Source: Alteromonas halophila
GTDB taxonomy: Bacteria > Pseudomonadota > Gammaproteobacteria > Enterobacterales > Alteromonadaceae
Assembly (NCBI RefSeq): GCF_014651815.1
Contig: NZ_BMXP01000002.1
Span: 310,001-374,000 of the forward strand
Reading direction: 5' to 3'
Length of the DNA stretch: 64,000 bases
Position 1 is the first letter of the stretch. Each line of letters starts with the position of its first letter. Shown one piece after another: positions 58,688 to 64,000 of this stretch. The notes under the pieces were generated by a model. The model ran no database searches, was not told the origin of the DNA, and saw nothing but the letters and a program-made list of their open reading frames with translations. The translations under genes and the position numbers were made by a program.

Positions 58688-61453
58688 ATGTTACACCCCA
58701 GAATGTTGAAAAAAATAACCAGCCTTATGTGTGTCATCGTGCTTGCTGCTACCACAGGCTGCAGCGAAAAATCGGTGGATACGTATCTGGAGGAAGCCCG
58801 GGCAAAAGCCCAGCAGGGCGATGTTAAAGCGGCCGTGATCGAATATAAGAATGCCATCAAGCGCGACCCTGAGGCTCCGTTGCCACGCTTTGAACTGGGT
58901 AAGCTGTACCTTGAAAATAAAGATTTTGCGAGTGCCGAGAAAGAATTATCAAAAGCCCGTGAGCTGGGGTATTCGGCATCTCAGGTACTGCCATTACTGG
59001 CCCAGTCTTACCAGCAGACTGGTGCAGAAAACGCGTTGGCCGATGTGGATCATACCACGCAGGGAATGAGCAGTGCCGAGCGTGCTGAGGTCGGATTTTA
59101 TAAAGTCCAGGCATTACTGGAGCTGGAAAAAGAAGAAGAAGCCCTGGCACTGATCGAAGAGTTAAAAGCGCTGGATACGACATCCGTATATAAAGGGTTG
59201 CTTAGTGTTTTTGAAGATGCGGTAAACGAGAATATGGAGGCCGCGCGGGATCGTGCACTGGCACTTTATGAGCAGGCTCCCCTCAATAAGGATGTACTCG
59301 TTCAGCTTGCCCGTCTGCACCTTGCCAATGACGATATGGACAAGGCAACGGCAACTTACAAGGAATATGTACAGGCGTTTCCGGACGATCTCCCCCGCCA
59401 GTTTACTCTGGTGGCATTGCTGATAGAGCAGCGGAAGCTGGATGATGCTGAACCATATGTCGATGATCTCTTAGCGGCCAGTGAAAATCACCCAATTCTG
59501 AATCAGTACAAAGGCCTCATAGCAGCCTCGCAGGGCAACTATGAACTTGCGCTGTCACGGTTTGAGACGGCAGTTCAGAATGGCAATGCGGATCCGGTGG
59601 TACGGTTGGTTGCCGGCTATGCGGCATACCAGTTGCAAAACTTTGCAGGGGCGAAAAAGCACTTGTCGATGATCGCCAGTAACCTGCCCGACAATCATCC
59701 TGGACTACGCATGCTCGCACACAGTTTATTGCAGCAGGGTGACAGTGAAGATGCCTACGAAGTGATGTCGCGCTTTGAAGGTAATCTGGAGAATGATGTT
59801 GCGCTGTTTTCCAGTGCCAGTCTGCAATTATTGCGTGAGGGCAACGTGGTAGATGCCAGAGCACTGGTAGATAAAACTGCGCCTCTGTCTGACTCGCCAC
59901 AGGAGCTGGCGAAACTTGGCGTTTTGCAGTTGTCTTTAAACGATGTCAGTGGACTGGTTAATCTGGAAGCGGCAGTAGAGGGCGCACCGGACTCGGTAGC
60001 AGCACAAAGCGCACTGATTCGCGCCTATCTGATGGCAGGCGATACCGCCAAAGCGCGTGATGCGGCCCAAACCTGGCGTACGAAAGCGCCGGACAGTATC
60101 GAGCCGTTACTGGCGCTGGCTAATATTGCTATTGACGCTGGCCAGACAGAGCAGGCTGAAAGCTATATCAGTGAAGCCATTCAGTCAGAACAGGATGCAC
60201 CGCAACTGACATATACCCAGGTGCGACTGGCGATTGCTACTGACAGCCGAAAAGAAGCAGCGACCTTACTGACGCAACGACTTGATGCGGCACCAGACGA
60301 TGTGACGGCGCTGGCCATGCTGTATGCGCTGAAGCGTGAAGACGGAAACACGGCATCGGTGATTAGCCGCGCACAACAACAACTGGCCCAGTCAGATGAT
60401 TTACGTTTGCGTTTATTGCTGGCCCGTATGCAGATGGCCGAGCAGAAACCGAAGCAGGCGCTGACACTGCTAAAAGATATTGAGGCTAGCAAAGACAAAC
60501 CGCTGTTGTTCTGGCAACTGAAAGGCCAGTTGCTCATTGCACTGAACGACGTGGACGCGGCAAGTGCCCACTATCGCCAGTGGCTGGATTATTATCCACA
60601 AAATGAAAATGCCGTCAGCGGTATGGTGCTTATCCTGGATGCGCAGCGTCGTTACCAGGATGCGCTGATGTTTGTTGAAAAAGCCCTGGCCAAGCAGCCA
60701 AATCCGCAATTGCTTATCCTTAAAGCCTATTTTCATACCATGCTCAATGAAACGCAGGCGGCCTGGGATATTATCAAGCCACTGTCACAAGAGGCGCAGT
60801 CGCTGCCATTTGTGCGTGGCATTCGCGCCCGGCTGCTGGTTAAGGACGGCCAGCCAAAAGCGGCTATTCCCCATGCGCTTGCCGCCTATGAAAGCCGCAG
60901 TAACCCAATGAATGCGGTACTTGTCACCGCAGCTTACGAACTCTCTGAGCGCCCTCAGGACGCCTTCGCTTTTCTTGAGCAACATGTAGACGGGCATCCT
61001 GACGATACCCGCGCCGCCATGCTGCTGGCAGAGCGCATGATCGCGCGGGATAAGGACGAAGCCATGAGCACCTATGAAACCATCCTGCAAAAGACGCCGG
61101 AGAATTTCGTAGTGCTGAATAATCTGGCGTATCTGTATTTTGAGAAAGGCGAGACTGATCGCGCAGCAACACTGGCCCAGCGTGCGGTTGAGCTTCGTCC
61201 TGAGAACGCCGATGCGGTGGACACGCTGGCTCAGATTCGCCTTGCTCAGGGACGTGATAAAGATGCACTGGCGTTATACAAAACCATTTCAGGTAAAGAC
61301 ATTGCCAACGAAGAAGTGTACTTAAACCATGTTGAGTTGTTGCTGAAGACCGGTAATACGGCGCTGGCTAAACGTCGGCTGGAGGAGCGCAAGTTTACCT
61401 TGCCGGCATCACAGCAGCGGGCCAGAGCACTGTCAGAGCGCTATTCGCTGTAA
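58688..61453 (+). CDS. PrsT-like TPR-repeat lipoprotein
   Basis: A 921-residue predicted lipoprotein (signal ending AATTGCSEKS) made almost wholly of tetratricopeptide repeats. Examples are LEEARAKAQQGDVKAAVIEY, LARLHLANDDMDKATATYKE and NNLAYLYFEKGETDRAATLA. The architecture and length match PrsT, the TPR lipoprotein of exosortase/PEP-CTERM and EPS systems. No exosortase, PEP-CTERM protein or EPS gene is nearby, so it is either an orphan or works with a distant locus. TPR arrays act as scaffolds for envelope complexes. Start: the first ATG (GGGAG about 11 bases before); a Met five codons on is possible. A shared terminator separates it from the convergent channel gene. Confidence 0.7.
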   Translation: MLHPRMLKKITSLMCVIVLAATTGCSEKSVDTYLEEARAKAQQGDVKAAVIEYKNAIKRDPEAPLPRFELGKLYLENKDFASAEKELSKARELGYSASQVLPLLAQSYQQTGAENALADVDHTTQGMSSAERAEVGFYKVQALLELEKEEEALALIEELKALDTTSVYKGLLSVFEDAVNENMEAARDRALALYEQAPLNKDVLVQLARLHLANDDMDKATATYKEYVQAFPDDLPRQFTLVALLIEQRKLDDAEPYVDDLLAASENHPILNQYKGLIAASQGNYELALSRFETAVQNGNADPVVRLVAGYAAYQLQNFAGAKKHLSMIASNLPDNHPGLRMLAHSLLQQGDSEDAYEVMSRFEGNLENDVALFSSASLQLLREGNVVDARALVDKTAPLSDSPQELAKLGVLQLSLNDVSGLVNLEAAVEGAPDSVAAQSALIRAYLMAGDTAKARDAAQTWRTKAPDSIEPLLALANIAIDAGQTEQAESYISEAIQSEQDAPQLTYTQVRLAIATDSRKEAATLLTQRLDAAPDDVTALAMLYALKREDGNTASVISRAQQQLAQSDDLRLRLLLARMQMAEQKPKQALTLLKDIEASKDKPLLFWQLKGQLLIALNDVDAASAHYRQWLDYYPQNENAVSGMVLILDAQRRYQDALMFVEKALAKQPNPQLLILKAYFHTMLNETQAAWDIIKPLSQEAQSLPFVRGIRARLLVKDGQPKAAIPHALAAYESRSNPMNAVLVTAAYELSERPQDAFAFLEQHVDGHPDDTRAAMLLAERMIARDKDEAMSTYETILQKTPENFVVLNNLAYLYFEKGETDRAATLAQRAVELRPENADAVDTLAQIRLAQGRDKDALALYKTISGKDIANEEVYLNHVELLLKTGNTALAKRRLEERKFTLPASQQRARALSERYSL

Positions 61454-61469
61454 GCAGGGGCTCAGCACT

Positions 61470-61494
61470 AAAACGGGGCATCATGCCCCGTTTT
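61470..61494. terminator. Bidirectional terminator between the PrsT-like and channel genes
   Basis: Perfect stem AAAACGGGGC / GCCCCGTTTT with a five-base ATCAT loop; A-run one side, T-run the other. The channel gene's stop codon (61481-61483) lies inside the loop, so its 3' end and the terminator overlap. Confidence 0.9.
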
Positions 61495-62302
61495 GCCTGT
61501 CAGAAGGCGGCGTCTTAAGACGCGACTCAAGCTCATTAAGCTTGGCCATAATATCACCCAAAGACGGCTCCTGACTGGTATCATCGGCTTCCCGCCGCGC
61601 TTTCTCATTTTCCTGCTCCATCACATTCACAACAATGCCGATCACCATATTCAAAAACGCAAACGCGGTAAAAAAGATAAATGTCAGATAGTACATCCAG
61701 CTAAGCGGGTAGACCGCCATGGTTTCGTACATAACATCTGTCCAGTCTTCGAAGGTCATCACCCGGAACAGGGTCAGTAGCGAGATGGTGATATCACCCC
61801 ATAGCTCCGGGTTAATGGCCTCAAACAGGGTACTGCCAATTGCCGCGTAAATATAAAAAATGATGAACATCAGCAGCATGACATAGCCTAGCTGAGGAAG
61901 CGCCTTGACCAGCGATACCAGTAAAATCCGCAATTCGGGAATAATGGAGATCATACGCAGGACCCTGAATACCCGCACCAGTCGCGCAATCAGTGCAAGA
62001 TCGGTATTTTCAGCTGGGATCAGGCTGACAACGACAATCAGGGTGTCAAATACATTCCAGAAACTTTTAAAAAAGTGTCGTTTGCGTTTTTCCCCTAAAA
62101 AGCGAATGGTGATTTCAGTGAGAAAGAATGCACTGATAAACCAGTCCATCAGCAAGGTGACAGAGCCAAATCCGGCGGGTAGCTCATAGGTTTTGGCGCC
62201 AACCAGCAAGGCGGAGGCAACAATTACGCTGACAACAAATATTTCGAACCATTTATTGGCACGAATTTTTTCAAACTTGGTTTGGAGCTCTGTGGCTTGC
62301 AT
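61481..62302 (-). CDS. Voltage-gated cation channel of the BacNav/NaChBac superfamily with a Ca-type filter
   Basis: A 273-residue subunit that should form a homotetramer in the inner membrane. Six helices: S1 about 18-36, S2 about 50-69, S3 about 82-96 with Asp86, S4 about 104-121 with four arginines every third residue (R107, R110, R113, R116), S5 about 137-158, pore and S6 about 200-228. The selectivity filter is TFEDWTD (183-189). Sodium channels such as NavAb have TLESWSM; engineered calcium-selective CavAb has TLDDWSD. The extra Asp186 and Asp189 therefore point to a calcium-permeable pore. The C-terminal part (about 228-265, with SLGDIMAKLNELESRL) is a predicted coiled coil, as in NaChBac. 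Stop codon lies within the terminator. Confidence 0.88.
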   Translation of the reverse strand: MQATELQTKFEKIRANKWFEIFVVSVIVASALLVGAKTYELPAGFGSVTLLMDWFISAFFLTEITIRFLGEKRKRHFFKSFWNVFDTLIVVVSLIPAENTDLALIARLVRVFRVLRMISIIPELRILLVSLVKALPQLGYVMLLMFIIFYIYAAIGSTLFEAINPELWGDITISLLTLFRVMTFEDWTDVMYETMAVYPLSWMYYLTFIFFTAFAFLNMVIGIVVNVMEQENEKARREADDTSQEPSLGDIMAKLNELESRLKTPPSDRQNGA

Positions 62303-62337
62303 TACGATTATTTCACTAAGTCTCAGATAAAGGACGG

Positions 62338-62367
62338 TTGTAGTTCGGGCAAAAATCAGACTACACT
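62338..62367 (+). promoter_or_regulatory. Candidate promoter for the 49-residue protein
   Basis: TTGTAG (62338-62343), 18-base spacer, TACACT (62362-62367), leaving a leader of about 25 bases to the ATG at 62396. Located in the 93-base divergent gap after the channel gene start. Confidence 0.45.
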
Positions 62368-62395
62368 GGCCTTACTAATAAAAAAGAGGTTTATC

Positions 62396-62545
62396 ATGGA
62401 AGACGAACTTGGCAAATTGCAAGGAAAACTGGCGCGGGTCGCGAACGCGCTTCACCATTTTGTCCCGTCAAGTGCACATGCGCGGCAACTTCGTAACGAC
62501 ATGCGTGAGTTGCTGTCTATGTTAGAAGCCAGGAAACGACAGTAG
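62396..62545 (+). CDS. Small uncharacterised protein, 49 residues
   Basis: MEDELGKLQGKLARVANALH, then HFVPSSAHARQLRNDMRELL and SMLEARKRQ. A short amphipathic helical protein with no membrane segment. The start at 62396 is supported by AGAGG upstream and by the candidate promoter; the in-frame extension upstream would overlap the channel gene leader. No family recognised. It lies between the divergent channel gene and convergent tolC, with a terminator at its 3' side. Confidence 0.6.
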   Translation: MEDELGKLQGKLARVANALHHFVPSSAHARQLRNDMRELLSMLEARKRQ

Positions 62546-62582
62546 TCATAGCGGACTTTCCGCGTTCTGTTCGCCTTCAGTA

Positions 62583-62616
62583 CAAAAAATAAAAACAGCC
62601 TGGCGAGACCAGGCTG
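62583..62616 (-). terminator. Intrinsic terminator of tolC
   Basis: Stem CAGCCTGG / CCAGGCTG with a five-base loop at 62596-62616. On the minus strand it is followed by a T-rich run (A-rich on the plus strand, 62583-62595). It also lies at the end of the short gene on the other strand. Confidence 0.8.
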
Positions 62617-62646
62617 ATTTCATTATTTACGACACAGGGTACTGAT

Positions 62647-64000
62647 TTAGTTATCAGTATTGTCCTGTGTCGTACCGGCGTTATCCCGGGCAGCAGTAAG
62701 GCCCCGGTTAACCATGGCAACATCTTCGCCGCTAAGCGTACCGGCCGCCTGTTTAAGCGCAACAACTGCCTGAATAAAGTCATAGCGTGCGCCTGCCAGA
62801 TTGCGACGCGCGTCGAACAGGTTGCGGGTACTGTCCAGCACATCCACAATGGTTCGGGTACCAACGTCAAATCCCGCTTCGGTCGCCTTCAGTGCACTTT
62901 GCGCTGAGACCACGGCCTGCTCTAGTGCGCGAATACTGGAAATTGAGGCTTTCACGTCATTGTAAGAGCTGCGAACGGACTGTACGGTCTGGCGATAGGT
63001 CTGCTCAGCCTGCTGACTTGCAGCGACATACTGATACTGGGCCTGATCGGTTTGTGAGGATACGCGCAGCCCCTGAAAGATAGGAACATTCAGGGTGACA
63101 CCGATAGATTCATTATCCAGATAGGGCGTTTCGTTGTTAAACAGAATTGACGATGTATCTGTTTTTGTGCGGCCTTTAGAGGCACTCAGGTTCAGCGTAG
63201 GGTAGTGACCTGAACGCGCAGCAGAAATGTCTTCTTTGGCAATGTCCATAGCCAGGCGATCTACCAGCAACGCCAGGTTTTGATCCTGCGCCATTTCAAG
63301 CCATGACTCGACACGCTCTGGTGCCGGCTGAGTGGCAGAGAATTTGTCAGTGTCCAGAGAATATAGCTGGTCATGGTATTTGCCGGTGATTACCCGCAGC
63401 GTTTCCAGAGCAAACTCAAGATCATTTTCTGACTGAATTTCCTGAGCAACGGTGCGGTCGAAATTCGCCTGGGCTTCATGCACATCAGTAATCGCCGTCA
63501 GGCCCACTTCAAAACGCTGACGGGTTTGTTCTAACTGACGTTCAATGGCCCGTTTTTCAGAACGGACAAACTCCAGGCTGTCACGTGCCCGTAACACATC
63601 AAAATAAGCGGTTACGGTGCGTACTATAAGTTCCTGCATGCTGGCGGCATACTGGGCATCGCTTTGCTCAGCCACTTTTTCTGCGCGATCCAGTCCGACC
63701 CAGTTGGCATAGTCAAACAGCGACATATCCAGCGAGATCCCGTAGCGGCTGGTTGTGGTATCTGACTCAAACTGAATAATTTCAATTTCCTGAGAGCTAC
63801 CAAAGGTTTGCTGACGTTCGGAGGTGGATTCTTCGTAGCTGACGCTGCCCGATATCTGAGGTAGCAGGTTTGCCCGGCTGACACCGATGCCTTCATAAGC
63901 AGCGTCGCGCTGTGCTTTGGCCTGATTGACCTGAGGATCATTCGCCAGCGCCCGCTGATAAACCTGCATCAGGTCGTCTGCAAAAGCTGATGTGGACACG
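62647..64000 (-). CDS. tolC: Outer-membrane efflux/secretion channel TolC (5' end cut by window edge)
   Basis: Trimeric outer-membrane tunnel used by type I secretion systems and multidrug efflux pumps. The visible 451 residues begin inside the signal-peptide region (VSTSAFADDLMQVYQRALAN) and show TolC features: DAAYEGIGVSRANLLPQISG, QRFEVGLTAITDVHEAQANF, and the repeat VGTRTIVDVLDSTRNLFDAR. The mature start is at about AFADD, so only the N-terminal part of the signal peptide is missing. The C-terminus is shorter than in E. coli, ending soon after the second repeat (GTTQDNTDN). It faces its own terminator. Confidence 0.95.
   Translation of the reverse strand, partial: VSTSAFADDLMQVYQRALANDPQVNQAKAQRDAAYEGIGVSRANLLPQISGSVSYEESTSERQQTFGSSQEIEIIQFESDTTTSRYGISLDMSLFDYANWVGLDRAEKVAEQSDAQYAASMQELIVRTVTAYFDVLRARDSLEFVRSEKRAIERQLEQTRQRFEVGLTAITDVHEAQANFDRTVAQEIQSENDLEFALETLRVITGKYHDQLYSLDTDKFSATQPAPERVESWLEMAQDQNLALLVDRLAMDIAKEDISAARSGHYPTLNLSASKGRTKTDTSSILFNNETPYLDNESIGVTLNVPIFQGLRVSSQTDQAQYQYVAASQQAEQTYRQTVQSVRSSYNDVKASISSIRALEQAVVSAQSALKATEAGFDVGTRTIVDVLDSTRNLFDARRNLAGARYDFIQAVVALKQAAGTLSGEDVAMVNRGLTAARDNAGTTQDNTDN

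Overview
The window is chromosomal DNA from a marine gammaproteobacterium of the order Alteromonadales, most likely Alteromonadaceae (Alteromonas, Salinimonas or Aestuariibacter type). The clues are the gene order (rpoS-nlpD-yqaA-pcm-surE-truD-ispF-ispD-ftsB; mutH divergent from rppH-ptsP; lgt-thyA; rplU-rpmA-cgtA), a prolidase closely resembling the Alteromonas organophosphorus acid anhydrolases, and MutH-type mismatch repair. The genus is an inference from remembered families, not from a search. I see 53 genes, nearly all intact. No rRNA, tRNA, insertion sequence, prophage or CRISPR array was found.

Layout. 1-4.7 kb: fadBA (fatty-acid beta-oxidation, minus strand; fadA cut by the window edge) divergent from slt. 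4.8-8.7 kb: pepQ, a ZIP-like metal transporter, and a compact PqiA/MCE lipid-transport pair. 8.7-10.8 kb: an S9 peptidase lipoprotein. 11-14.6 kb: ispB divergent from rplU-rpmA, then a nested inverted-repeat element, then cgtA. 14.7-16.3 kb: a frameshifted secreted haloacid-dehalogenase-like gene and folA. 16.3-24.7 kb: a minus-strand housekeeping run from a TIGR03545-like protein through ftsB, ispD, ispF, truD, surE, pcm, yqaA and nlpD to rpoS. 25.1-28.9 kb: putA. 29-33.5 kb: ygiM/ygiF, a seven-helix membrane protein ending in an AraC-like domain, a ferredoxin with an FNR-like box upstream, and an orphan lipoprotein. 33.5-43.3 kb: mutH, then rppH-ptsP, a BdlA-like soluble chemoreceptor, a TSUP exporter, lgt, thyA, a REC-CheC protein and a diguanylate cyclase. 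43.3-52.3 kb (minus strand): a hybrid histidine kinase, an AmpG-like permease, a small unknown, a DUF3530 protein, rluA and rapA. 52.7-64 kb: a PIN-PhoH ATPase, a secreted transglutaminase-like protein, cysG, deaD, a PrsT-like TPR lipoprotein, a voltage-gated cation channel with a calcium-type selectivity filter, a 49-residue protein and tolC (cut by the window edge).

How the genes work together. Most of the window is core metabolism, envelope maintenance and RNA handling. The more distinctive parts concern signalling and the envelope. A BdlA-like receptor, a REC-CheC protein translationally coupled to a diguanylate cyclase, and a convergent hybrid kinase with a PilJ-like sensor lie within 8 kb and could link chemosensory phosphorelay to c-di-GMP. 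The bacterial channel carries TFEDWTD, close to the filter of engineered calcium-selective NavAb. The membrane AraC-like protein appears to be translated by coupling to a five-codon leader ORF. I found no clear new defence or mobile system; the best candidates for undescribed biology are the channel, the membrane AraC protein, the REC-CheC/GGDEF pair and the inverted-repeat element before cgtA.
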